Assembly (NCBI RefSeq): GCF_000002865.3
Contig: NW_001865065.1
Span: forward strand, 37,438 to 72,280
Direction: 5' to 3'
Length of the DNA: 34,843 nucleotides
DNA from: Monosiga brevicollis MX1
Taxonomy: Eukaryota; Opisthokonta; Choanoflagellata; Craspedida; Salpingoecidae
Part shown: positions 23,324 through 34,206 of the stretch, piece by piece
How positions within the stretch are numbered: position 1 is the stretch's first letter
Layout: the number at the start of each line of letters is the position of its first letter
Made by a program: the position numbers and the translations under genes
The notes under the pieces: model-generated
The model's database searches: none
Told to the model about the DNA's origin: nothing
What the model saw: the letters and a program-made list of their open reading frames with translations, nothing else

Positions 23324-23486
23324 NNNNNNNNNNNNNNNNNNNNNNNNNNNNNNNNNNNNNNNNNNNNNNNNNNNNNNNNNNNNNNNNNNNNNNNNNNNNN
23401 NNNNNNNNNNNNNNNNNNNNNNNNNNNNNNNNNNNNNNNNNNNNNNNNNNNNNNNNNNNNNNNNNNNNNNNNNNNNNNNNNNNNNN
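23324..23486. other. Assembly gap (163 N)
   Basis: An uninterrupted run of N. The flanks are gene-poor and contain GT-rich sequence on the right (about 23500-23540), so the gap may hide a collapsed simple repeat (inference). Confidence 0.99.
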
Positions 23487-24009
23487 TGGAGGTCCAGATG
23501 TGTATGTGTACGGTACCGTGTGAGTGAGTGTGTAGATGTGAACAGGGTGATCATGAAGGGGAGAGCTACAAGTGTGCTGCTGGTTGCCACCATGTGCACA
23601 TGCCTGGGCCCCGTACAGGTGATGGCAGCCGAACCCTCGACAATAAATAGTGCGAGGCGCCGTACACATGACGGCGAGCACGGTGTGTCTGCGTCTGGTG
23701 GGAGAGGCGTGGGCAGGTGGTGTGTATGCGGGATGCGGGAAGAATGATTGGCGGGCACTCATCTACCCACCTCGGTCTGATGAGTGAAATGAGCCAGCTC
23801 AAGCTCGTGGAGCCGCAAGCAAAAAAAGCAAAAGACAAGGGGGGGTCGAGCAGCAGATGGTCACACAGGTGTGTGTGTGTGTGGGGGGGGTGGTGTGGTA
23901 GACAGGCAGACCATCATTCATCTACCGTCAAGTAGGAGGGGTGGGCGATCAACGATGTTGGGGCTTTTCCTTGGTGCTTGCCTATGTATGGGTGTACAGA
24001 TTGAATCGT

Positions 24010-24215
24010 GTCTCTGGCTTGAAGCTCTGGGTCTGCCTCTATCTCTGGATGTATCTCCGTCTCCATCTTCATCTCTGATTCCCATATGTCTACCTCTGTG
24101 TTTGTGGTGATATCTCCAACACCATCTCTCTCCCCGTATCCACTGCTGCCTTCATCTCTATCTCTGTCCTCTTACTCCATCTTCTTCTCTGTCTCTGTGG
24201 CTGTTGTTGCTTACA
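24010..24215 (+). repeat. Degenerate ATCTCT-type pyrimidine-rich repeat
   Basis: Many imperfect copies of tctctatctc, ccatctc and tctctgtct make up a pyrimidine-rich tract of about 200 bp. No coding potential was recognised. Confidence 0.8.
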
Positions 24216-24526
24216 TCGCTCGCGCGAAGTAGTCCAAAAGGTAAGACTAACTTTATCTCTTTTGTTCGCTGTGCCCTTATCACCTTATGAATTGAAAAAA
24301 AAAATTTTCGAAAAAGAAATTTCAATCAGATTCTTTTTTTGGTCTGCTGTGGTGGCTTGGCTTGCGGGTCAGGTGGGTTGGTATGGTGCAATGAGGTCGG
24401 TATGGAGCCAAGGGGTAAACGAAAAGGGGGTACTTCAGCAACAGCAAAGGATACAACAAGAAACTGTCAAGAGCCATAGCTACAACAAAACGTCGGCCTG
24501 TCATGTCCACACGAAGAAGGATCGAA

Positions 24527-24950
24527 TCAGGAGACTCGAGCCCCTGTTGTGACTGGGTTCGTGTGACTGTGGGGCGTTGAGGTAGCGAAACGCTCTCCAA
24601 TGCCCATCCCGTGAATCTTGACATACATGCGCTCCACATCATACACCATCCCGTAGATCTAAACCAAGCTAAACCGTGGGTTTGTTGTGGCTTGTGAAGC
24701 CATCATACATTTCGCGACTCGAATTCCCATGCTTCCGCCCATCGGCATCCAACCCACCCACAGTCTCGCCCTGGTTTCCTTCTAAATTCTTGTTGGGCGG
24801 CATGATCCGCGCGCCGCGGTTGACGACACGGCCACAAACAACCGAATAACCGAAATGCGATCGTGTGAGCGAGGCCGTCTCAATCGGGAGGGGCATGGTC
24901 TGGCGGTGCAGACGACAGGCTCTGCGCGCGCCACGCACCCTCTTGTTCAT
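24527..24950 (-). CDS. Candidate two-exon small gene, function unknown
   Basis: I do not recognise this product. Two minus-strand segments, 24950-24762 and 24658-24527, join in phase 0 at an ACT|GTGGGT donor and a GGTTTAG acceptor. The intron is 103 nt, the usual size in this window, and the product 106 residues. The frame shows coding-like codons without low complexity. Exon 1 contains SHFGYSVVCGRVV and GARIMPPNK. Exon 2 contains IYGMVYDVERMYVKIHGMG and then runs to TGA. An unspliced reading stops earlier at the TAG just past 24669. The Met at 24950 follows a possible acceptor (GGGGCAG), so earlier exons may exist. There is no signal peptide or obvious membrane segment. Given the gene-poor surroundings, this could be a gene remnant or a chance reading frame. 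Confidence 0.35.
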
Positions 24951-26380
24951 CTTCTGCCCCAAAGCTGATTCTTTACATCAATGACCCAACCCCAATGTAT
25001 TGGCTCGTGCGATGGGGGTTCAAATCGGCTCGTTTGGCTGCCCAACAAAAAAGGGCACACAGCCAGCAAGAACCAAAGCCCTCTTTTCACTCAGCAACGC
25101 TGGTTTCTTGCATCAAAGTGTTGATTCTCGTCACCCAGCCTTGCCTTCCTCAGATGGCTTTGGATGGGTTGATACGTGTGATGATTCCCCCTTCCCTGCT
25201 TGCTTCAAGAAACTTGCGCTGCCGCTCGGCCGCACATGCCGGCGCTGCTCGCCCTCAACAAAACAAGAAGAACGTGCTTGCACATGCCCAGCCGATCGTC
25301 ACATTCGCCCTTTCTCCCTCCGAGCCGATCACGTGCATAAGCGAGTGGGCCATCCCCGCCCAACATCAACTTGACCTGGTGATGGATGAAATCAAATGAC
25401 ACTGACCAAACCTGCAGGATATATTTAGAACCGACCCAGTGTCCGGATCGGAGTCCTGCAGGTCGGGCGGGGCCGGTTGTTGTGGCTCAAGTCTCCCGTC
25501 CTGCGGGGGGCATGGGATGGCAATGGGATGAAGGCCAGCATACTTGACCATACAGTTTGGCGCTATTCACCAGGAAAAGGTGGGTGCCAAGATGCCTTGC
25601 GAACGAAAAAAAGTGTGGCTTGCTCGGGCCACCGCCAAATGTGAAAGCCAGCCCATAAGTAGTTTTCGTAGTAATAGTAGCAGTAGTGGTTGTACATGTA
25701 GTGAGTATTCTAGCAGTAGTGGTAGTAGTACATGTACATGTAATAGCAGTATTCGCAGTATTAGTAGCAGTAGTAGTAGCACTAGCAGCAGCATTCGTAG
25801 TAATAGCAGCAGCAATATATAATAGAGAAGTGTGAAAAAACAAGGAGCTTTCGCCCTATGAACATAAGAAATTAGCCCCCCCCGAAAGGGACTGACATGT
25901 GGTAGCAGGACTGTGAATGGCGCAACCAGTGACGATAACCCTCATCTCAGTGCATGCCAAGCTGATTTTGTCGTAGAAATAAAAGTTTTTGAAGATTTAA
26001 TAAGGGCTACAATATAACTTTATGCAGATTTATCTGAAGTAAACAGCACACTTGATCGCTGTTGGGAAGTGCGTGCGCATTGACAAGAGCAGTTCTGGAG
26101 TGCGCGACAAGACGGCGCGAGATCGATCGATCGCAACCGGTAGCCGTCCCCGAGCGTGCCCGGCTTTGATCCTGGCTGCTGCTGGATTTGACGTATGTTT
26201 CGAGTTGTACCTGGCATTCATTTCTTTCCCAGCCCTGCCTTTTTCCGGGCGGGATGGGGTTGTTTGTATCTGATTTTGGATTGCTCACGGAGGCCCTGAC
26301 AGCAGGACCGAACTTGCGCGATCCAATCGTGCGTTGTTGCCGTTTTCGAAGAGCGGATTACTCTCACCTTTCAAGGCTGG
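24951..26380. other. Gene-poor, partly AT-rich region
   Basis: About 1.4 kb without a supported gene. It holds a pair of cctgcagg palindromes at about 25412 and 25456 in an imperfect inverted arrangement, the AGT-type repeat described separately, and an AT-rich stretch (about 25970-26045). The last part upstream of 26381 should include the promoter of the small membrane-protein gene. Confidence 0.45.
25660..25818 (+). repeat. Imperfect (AGT/AGC)n trinucleotide repeat
   Basis: A 160-bp tract made mainly of agt, agc and aat triplets, with two tgtacatg-like inserts. On the plus strand it would read as poly-Ser/Asn and on the minus strand as poly-Leu, but no gene structure surrounds it. Confidence 0.93.
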
Positions 26381-26617
26381 ATGTCGGCTGTGATTGACCA
26401 ACCTCTCACAATCGCCGTTAGTGTGGTACGTACTCGGGATCCTCCTCCCAATCCTTGGTTTGAGTTTGGCCAACCCCAGTCCTCATCGACCACACTTTTC
26501 CGTTGACAGACGCTCGGCGTTTTGTGCTTGGCGCTGGCCGTTTACGTCTACTACCCGACAAAAGCTGGGGCCGCGACCCGCCGACGCAAGCACGCCACTT
26601 ACGCGTCCATTGCCTGA
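26381..26617 (+). CDS. Small single-pass membrane protein (50 residues)
   Basis: Two exons, 26381-26425 and 26510-26617, join in phase 0 across an 84-nt intron (GTG|GTACGT to TTGACAG|ACG), typical of this window. The product starts MSAVIDQPLTIAVSV. It then has a single hydrophobic segment (about residues 9-31, ending YVYY) and a basic tail with ARRRK-like positive charge (AATRRRKH, about 37-44), ending TYASIA. The positive-inside rule predicts the N-terminus outside or lumenal and the C-terminus cytosolic. I do not recognise the family; it resembles the general class of small integral membrane proteins. The stop lies only 66 bp before the start of the ROK kinase gene on the same strand, so the promoter of the latter must be very short or shared. 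Support rests on good splice signals and a sensible membrane topology. No alignment was possible. Confidence 0.6.
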
Positions 26618-26683
26618 TTGTTTCTACTAAGTCTTGATTTGCTCAAGCAAGCCCCAAAAAACTGATCCGCCCCTCCCTGCAAC

Positions 26684-28154
26684 ATGGCCATGCTTCTACT
26701 TCCGTTTTGGCTTGCCGATCGCCTGGCGACTCTGGCCAGCCTGGTCACCCCACCAAAAGCCACGGTATGCCATCTCAATACTTCCTCAATGACTATTCTC
26801 TCTGCCCTCAATGACACTCTCCTCTGCCCTCAATGACAACCCTCTCTGCCCTCACCTCTATCCCCTGCGCTGACCCCCAAATCACATCCCCTTCATTTGT
26901 TTCTCATCTAGGTCTATGCCGCCGTCGAGGGCGGTGGCACGAGCTGGCGCGCAGCCATCGCCGTTGGCCGACCCGACAACATTGTCGAGCGTACCACCTT
27001 TAAAACCGAAAAGCCCGAGGTGACACTCGTTGCCATCCGCAAGTGGCTTGATGCCCGAAAATATGATAGCCTTGGCATTGGTACTTTTGGTCCCATCCAA
27101 CCCGATCGCTCCCACCCCCAGTACGGTTGTATCACTTCAACCCCAAAGCCCTTTTGGAAGGTTTGTCTTTGCTCCAGACAGCGCCAGCCTTGAGCACCAA
27201 AACACACGCCCGATTCTCTCACGCCCAAGAGTTGCTGAGGATCCCCCCCGCCTCCTCATGCCGTGCTGTGTTGCCGTCGACGAATCTGCCCCTCACGCTA
27301 CCCTGCCTTCATGCCCCTGCTCTTCCCCTTTTAGAATGCCAAGGTGGTGCAAACGCTGTGCCCATCCGGCATTCCACATCTCTTTGATACCGATGTCAAC
27401 GCCCCTGCTTATGCAGAATTCCTGGCCCTCCACGCCACCAATCCCGGCTTGACATCCCTGGCCTACATCACTGTTGGCACCGGTGTTGGCATCGGCCTGG
27501 TTATCAATGGCCAACCAGTCCACGGTCTTTTGCATCCAGAAGGTGGCCACATGCTTATTCGTCGTCAGCCCGGAGAAACCTTTGCGGGCGTTTGTCCCTT
27601 CCACAAGGACTGTGTCGAAGGCCTCGTCTCTGCCCCCGCCCTCGCTGCTCGCCGCGGCGTTTCGCAGGAAGAACTCGCCAACCTTGATGATGATGATTTC
27701 ATCTGGGACGCCGCTGCGGACGCCCTAGCCAACGCCTGCGCCAACCTGCTGCTCACGGTCTCTCCCCAAGCCATCGTCATTTCCGGAGGCGTCATGCTCC
27801 GCGCTTGCCTCTTTGACAAAGTCCGCGCTCGGGTAAGCTCAACCTTTTTTCTTCCCTTCACATCCAGCCGGTTGGCACCCACACCTCACATTTGAATTAC
27901 AACACTCGCCATCTCGTTATCGCCACAGACACTGGAACTGTTGGCCGGATATGTTGACGTGGAGCAGCTCTTACAACGTCCTGAAGAGGTCATCCGCCCC
28001 TCTACCTGGGGCAACAATGCCGGTACGCTCCACCCCACTCGCCAGGCTCATTGCAAAGGCCCTGCGGCTCCTCGTTAACTTCTGTCCTTCGAAATGGTTC
28101 GCAGGTATCATGGGAGCTTTGCATCTGTCCAAAACTGCGCTCGAGCGCAGTTGA
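26684..28154 (+). CDS. ROK-family fructokinase / sugar kinase, bacterial type
   Basis: Five exons (26684-26764, 26912-27160, 27335-27832, 27929-28022, 28105-28154) give 323 residues. ROK fructokinases phosphorylate fructose (or glucose/mannose) with ATP. Visible motifs: VYAAVEGGGTSW (ATP loop, about 28-39), FGPI (about 90), YGCITSTPKPFW, then FDTDVNA with the catalytic Asp at about 130, VGTGVGIG (157-164), and the zinc site HPEGGH...CPFHKDC (His182, Cys197, His200, Cys203). A further GGV motif lies near 262. A GIMGALHLS C-terminus matches the family. The 27 N-terminal residues of exon 1 (MAMLLLPFW...) are an extra hydrophobic segment not found in bacterial members, perhaps an anchor or targeting signal. 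The CPFHKDC fructokinase branch is typical of bacteria, so horizontal acquisition followed by intron gain is inferred. Substrate is uncertain. Confidence 0.88.
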
Positions 28155-28580
28155 GAATGGCCTCGGGTCATGTCGTGTTTGCTTGTGATCGACTGCTCGT
28201 CGATTGAGTGTGGTGTCTTCAAAGGCTTTTATGTATGGGATAGGCCCAATCGCACGCGACATTGTACTTTTTCTAAAACCTCCCAGCATCAATTTGCACC
28301 AAACCCTTTACGCGTGCCTATCCCTTTGGCGCCACCCCATTCGGGGTGCTGTCACCAAAGCCAACAAAGGAATAATATACCATAATAACCCCCCCCACCC
28401 ACGCCAAAATAGCAGCCAAGCAGGTGCATTGGCTTGGAAAGTAGAGTCATGCCGTTTGTTGTCCGATGCATTGCACGGCGCGCATGTACGTGCCCGTGCT
28501 ACACCAATACACATCATCAAAGGCGACCAAATCCCGACTTCCGTCGTAACATAATACCCGTACCCCTCAACCCGGTCAAT
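28155..28580. other. Convergent 3' spacer between the ROK kinase and the VWA/NDK gene
   Basis: 426 bp with no supported gene. The sequence near 28365-28385 (ggaataatataccataataa) is AT-rich and could serve transcript ends on either strand. A C-run follows at 28389-28396. A further terminal exon of the VWA/NDK gene in this spacer cannot be excluded. Confidence 0.45.
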
Positions 28581-31446
28581 CTATGTCAGTATCCCACCAT
28601 CATACCATGAGCCTGGGAATTCACGCTGCCGAACAACAAGGTTGTGCCAACAACGTACCTTGGCAGGTGCTAGCACATCGGTGGCAGACGCATCTTGCGA
28701 CGCGTCCTCTAGCTCTCCATCCTTGTCGGCGACAGGGGCCGCCACGCAATCACCCTCTCGCAAGACAGCATCCGCAGCCCGCACCAGGATATGGCTAGCA
28801 GACTGAAGAAGAGTAGGTGCCAGGGGTTACATAATGAATACATCTTCAGCTGCAAGCCCCCATATCCTGCGCAAGACCCCACAAATACGTACTGTGGTCT
28901 GGTTTGGAACCGTGCCAGCCAGGGCGACAGCAAATTCAAACAAGTCGTCGGTAGCCGTCACGATCGCCTAGCCATGCAACACAGTGTGTCACTTCAACAT
29001 TAAAAAAAAAAGCATGAACAATCTCGTTCCGGTAACTCACAGGATAAAAGTATCCCGAGTGTGGATCAAGGCACACCACGTCCCGAGCGCAGTAGCGCAG
29101 TCGAGCCTGCATAGCCGTTTTCCACAACTCTGCAAACATACTGTGGCCGTCGTCAGGCATGAGCAAAGGCAAAGGCAATGGAAATGTGTTAGCGTTGCAA
29201 ACACGGATAGCTTTTTGGAAACCGACGAATGCATAAACACAGACACTTCTCACACAAGACTTTACAAAGAGATTGAAAGAAAGGCACTGCAAGCTCGACT
29301 CACGCCTCGTCTTGGTTGGGGAGAACCCGGGCCTCTACGTCTCGCAGGTACGAAGCCGTCTCATCTGGGTAGATCACCAAAAGTGTGCCTGCTGCGTCGA
29401 CATCAGCTTCCACGCGGGCTGGTATCCAAGTATCGCTGATCATGGGGTGAGTGGCCAGAACCTGTTGTCCACAGCGCGCTCATGAGATTGCTCAATTTCA
29501 GCCACGGGTACATGTGGTCTTGCACACCCACCTTGTCACCGGTTCTGCACGGGCGTTGCTCCATGGCACTGCAGAGGAAGAAGGTCTCATTGGCCTACCA
29601 TCGGCAAACCATTCAGAAACAGGTGAGAGTTGAAGGGCGATGCAGAATGAATCGCGCGTTCCAGGATGAAGACTGTCAAAACCATCTGACATGCACTTGC
29701 ACGCCATTGACGCAAGTGTTCCATCTGCCCCGTCTTCCAGTAACGTACCAATAAGATTTGGCGCGTAGAGCCGTATTGAGCGGGTGCGTGACCCACAAAC
29801 ACACCCGAGCCAAGGTAGCTCGATAAGACGGCTCGATGGAAAAGACCATCGAGGCTGTGGCGGTAGAAGACGTCTTGGCCCAGATAGGGTTCAGACATGG
29901 CCAAGTGTTGCACGTCCTGCACCGTGGCATGGACAACCCTCCATTCTCGTGGACCAGCGGCACCAAAGGGTTGATATTCAAAGCCCAAAAGGGTGTCCAA
30001 CGCATGTTGATAGTGCAGCCGCGAGGGGGCTGCATATAGCAGCGTGTGTGCGTCTTCGAGCCCATCCCCCAATCCTGCCGACGTGATCAAGAGCCCCAAC
30101 AACCAATAAGTAAGAGGGGGCTGAGGTCGGACAAAGATCAAAGTAGCAGGTCGAGCTTGGCAAAAACCCACCACAAAGTTGGCGCCAGGTGGGAATGGCG
30201 CCAGGCCCCTCGAGCACGACCACAAGCGCAGCGCCTCCATGAAAAACTTCGGTCAGGTGCTGCCGCGTTGTCGCATCGTGCAAATCCATATAGAGGGCTT
30301 CCACTTGCTGGCAACCCAGTCACGCGTGATGTCCCGTGTGAGCCATAAGCACCAATAATTCCCACGCATCACCAACAAACAAAACAAGCTAGGCATTTAA
30401 AAAAATCGGGGAGGACGTGAAGCAAGCAAAAGGCAAGGTGGCACAGACCGAGCGGGAAACACAGACGCGCTGGACATAGACAATGTTGAGGCCTGCTTGC
30501 TCAGCCTCGGCAAGCACCTCGCCCTCGACACCATTTTCGAGAACGGGCGGCAACAAAATGCCAAGCGTGCGTTGTTGCGTGCTCTCGCGCTCAGAACGAG
30601 TAGAAGACTGCACTGTGGGCTGCACTTGCCAAGCACGGGCGACATGGGTGTGCTGAATAGACTGCGAGGCCAGCCCAGGGGAAAGTAGCTCTGATGGTTG
30701 AGGACTGAGGGTTGGTGCCGCACCATGGGGCGAGGGGTTTGTCGCTTCAAAGCCCGTGTGTGTTGCCTCAAGCTCAGTGTTGATAAAGGACCGAGGTCCG
30801 GGCTCTGACCAGGCCAGCGTTCCCGCTGAAATGGCTGCGTCTGTTTTTGAGCTTGCTCCAATCGGCACAGCAGAGCTAGAGTCAAATGGATCGCGTTCAG
30901 TTTGCGTCGAATTGTCCAGCCAAGCATTGGAAGTTTGCGTGGTAGCCACAATAGAGCGATCCAGGAAACCGTTTGAGCCGATGTCTCCATCCGTGTCCAA
31001 AGTGGCGTCTTTGCCCATGCTTGTGGAGCGCGTCCGTAGCTCTCGCTGCACGTTTGCGTTGAGGATAGGGGTGGTGGGGGACTCGTGGGGAGGCAAACGA
31101 AGCGGCAATGTGCAATCTGGTTCCGTATCAGTGTGCTGGCCGGCTTCCCATGCCGAGTCTTGCTGTGCTTGCGTCAGAAGTCCTTCGAGCCGAGCCTGGA
31201 CGCGTGCTTGGAGACTGTGTAACAGGGCATCGTGTTGTTCTGCTGTCATGGGAGCCACTTCATCAAGTGGATGCCAGTAAATATGGCTGGAGGAGGTGGG
31301 CGCAAGAGAGCACACGAATCATCAAAAGCAGCGGCCAATACATTCACGCACACTATACAATGTGATCAAAAAAAGAAAAAAAGAAAAAGAAAAACAAACA
31401 AAAAAGAAAAAAAAAAAAATTACACCAAGAACGCCGTCAAGCGCGT

Positions 31447-31527
<81 letters not shown>

Positions 31528-33881
31528 CGAGAGCAACCATCACGGCTTCGGGCCTCGGGAGCGTCAGGCTTACCCGTCCATCGCTTGGCAGCCGATTTGA
31601 GTGTTGTTGAGCCCCGCCTCATGAATTTCCAGAACCCGGGCCAAGAGGTATTCGTGGGCCGTGTCAGGGCGAGGGATGAGGCAAGCATCGTTGATGGAGA
31701 GAGATCGAGCAACCATGGCCACCACCACCTTGGCTGGTGACACTTGGTACACGTGATGGTCGCCGTCAAAAATAAGCGCAACAGAGATTGCCGTTCCCGT
31801 GTTTGCACTCTTGGGCGGGCCGTTGTCCACCACGGCAGACAAGAGCCGACCAGTGAGCGGATGCTCAGCTATAACGGCTTGCTCGGCTTCAAAGTGAGTG
31901 CCGGTCACGTGGAGATGTTCATCCGAATACTGAGACACAACCAAGCTCGGCTCATGAGCTCTGAGGTTGACGGCATGAACAAGACTGCTGGAGAGCTGCC
32001 AATCTTCGTGACGTGGATCGACCATCGAGGGTGTGTGTCCCTCAGTGTCCAGATCGTCTGCGTCCGAGGCTGAGCTGGCCACGGAGGACATGCCACTCAC
32101 AGCCTCGGTGGGACGGGCTGAGTTGCCTGTATAGAGGCGCGACAATTGATCCTCGATGCTTTTGACTTGCTCCAGCTCGGCAAGCATGAGTGCCATATCC
32201 GGCTCGTTCATAGCGCGGGCCAGATCCAGCAAACGTGCCTCTCGTAGTGCGGCCGGGATATGAGCAAATTGCTTTTATGATGTCACGGGCGCAAATAATT
32301 CAAGCAGTGGGAAAAAAATGAAGTGAGTGAAGGCACAAAGCACTCATGGAATGAGAAGCAAGAAAGCAAAGGAAAATCATGACGAAGCGAAGGAAAAAAA
32401 TCAACGGGATCAAACAGGCGGGGCCTGACCTGGCGCTCAGCATTTGAGGCAAACGCCATGGCTACGGCTTCGAGGCGAGCCAGGTAGACTTGATAGAGGC
32501 GGCGTAGACAAGCTCGGTAGGCGCGGATATTGATGGAATGGGGTTCGACATAGACGACTTCGTCACCGCTTCTAACTTTGATGTATCGTTGCGCCTGCTT
32601 TTGGCATCACAGGGTCATCAGGGGACAGGCAAGGTCAGGGCAAGATATGCAGGGGTGGGGCTGGGTCATTGTAGGTCGGAAGTGAGGGCACCTACATGTT
32701 CAAGGGCAAGGGTGGATCCATCCATGGCAAAGCCGCGGAAAACGCAATCACAGGTGGCAACTTGAAAGAGTGTCAAACCCAAGGCTTTGAGCGAGCGCTG
32801 GCGCAGCCAGCGTTTAGTCTTGACGGTGGGCAGAAGTTCCCGATCAAGACTGGCGATGCGAACAGAAAGCTTGCGCCAGGTGGCCCCAGTCATAGGACCC
32901 TGGTCTTTACCACGGGTGGCGCTTTGTGGTCGAGGCGGTGTTGAAGCTTGGTGGGCTGAGGCTGATCGGTTCATACCACGATACGCTGATTGAGGCCGCG
33001 CAATGGTGTGCGGTCCGCCGGGCAAATGGGCAGAAGAGGCATTGGCATTGGCACTGGACGGACGAGTACGTGTCCTGGAGCGGGACCCGTGGCGCACCGG
33101 GGCCACCTGATCGACGCGGAGTGTGACCAAGGTGGCGAGTTGTTCTAGACAGGCCTTTGAGGTGGGCGATGGCTCACCAACAAAGGTCACGCGCACGCGA
33201 AGGCGATATGTGTGGGCCGCCTCCTGAATGTGGAGGCAAAGAGCGGTGTCTTTGAGCGGGGCACCACAGCTCTCGGCGTCAAGAATGAGGTGAAGACGCT
33301 GGCGTCGGCCTTCACCCAGCACGGTCAAAAGTTGCTCAGCCAGATCAAAGGGGGCAGCTTGCCAATGAGCTTGCAACCAAGCACCAGCATCACGCAGATG
33401 GTGAGTTTGAGCGGGGACTGAGTGGCGTTGCCACCACTCGCCACCAGGGGCAAGGGCGTTGAGCAATTCCTCGGGCTGGATCTAAAGGATGAGTCACGTC
33501 ACGAGACGAGGTAAGAGCAATGCAGTCGATCTGATTCCGGACAAGACCGGGCCACAGCGCCAAGCGGTGATGAGGTTTGCCAGCGGGAGAGGAGAAGCAA
33601 ACCTTTGCGCGAAGGGCCTGTTGAAAGGCACGGAGGTCTGGGGCGCCGTGTGGTGAAGCCAGTCGGCCCGAAAGGACGTTGACGGCATGAGCCTGGTTAT
33701 TATTTTATTCATAAAATGAGCGGGGCACGAGAACGCGTTGAGCCAGACAACACATGATGAAGGAGAGCGCGAGGTGACTTGGGGCAAACAAAAAGAGAGG
33801 TAGGGTCTCAAAATCAAGGCAGCCAAGCTGATCTGGTCAGTGATTCAATGGTGGGCGCAGCGATGAGCAGACCTTGGCCAT
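28581..33881 (-). CDS. VWA3-like protein with DUF4537 segments and a degenerate NDK domain
   Basis: Thirteen minus-strand exons join in consistent phase: 33881-33873, 33692-33603, 33481-32696, 32594-32430, 32271-31574, 31286-30449, 30307-30172, 30074-29749, 29594-29532, 29461-29304, 29140-29041, 28967-28893, 28802-28581, about 1,221 residues. Residues 1-150 look like the second half of a VWA domain as in VWA3A/B (NALAPGGEWW, LHLILDAE, RVRVTFVGE); no DxSxS MIDAS motif is seen. A WLRQRSLKALGLTL helix then resembles the VWA3 inter-domain helix, followed by a tudor-like DUF4537 segment (AVIAEHPLTGRLLSAVV). A nucleoside-diphosphate-kinase fold follows (RTLGILLPPVLENG, SQVEALYMDLHD, ALVVVLEGPGAIPTWR), lacking the NxxHGSD active site. 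Then come more DUF4537-like segments (VLATHPMISDTWIPARV, VVCLDPHSGYFYP). DUF4537 and NDK domains are common in ciliary proteins. The first exon and the last junction are tentative. Confidence 0.78.
31449..31526. repeat. (GT)n microsatellite in an intron of the VWA/NDK gene
   Basis: A near-perfect 78-bp GT array on the plus strand, read as (CA)n in the transcript of the minus-strand gene. Downstream in that transcript lies a T-rich tract (31370-31422 on the plus strand, A-rich) and then the acceptor of the NDK-encoding exon at 31286. The CA repeat and the U-rich tract together are a plausible splicing-regulatory element. Confidence 0.97.
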
Positions 33882-34158
33882 GGCGCGTCCTTGCGCTGCC
33901 TCCACAGTCTTGACAAAGCGCTCAAGTCCCGTTTAGCGGCCGATCATCCTTCTCTTTCGCTTGCGTACAAGAGCTTCCACGACACCTTCAGGGCATGCAC
34001 TCACCCCCTCACCAATGCCACCACAACCACCCCCACACCCGCGATCGATCCCTTCCTCCCGTCCCCGCCGAGCTCAACCTCCAGCGCGACACAGCTCAAC
34101 GAAGAAGCGCGCGCGCGCACGAGAGAGAGAGAGAGAGATGGAAAATTTTTTTAATTTT

Positions 34159-34206
<48 letters not shown>

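Larger units (their letters stand above)
21988..24526. other. Repeat-rich region with an assembly gap, no supported gene
   Basis: About 2.5 kb containing GA arrays, a GCTGGT repeat, a run of N and a pyrimidine-rich tract (each listed separately). Short open frames are low complexity or lack any exon-chain support. The 5' part upstream of 21987 should contain the promoter of the centriolin-like gene. Confidence 0.5.

Noticed and set aside
25006-25027. tRNA-like B-box (ggttcaaatc)
   Set aside because: The A-box-like sequence lies only about a dozen bases away and no cloverleaf or acceptor stem can be drawn.
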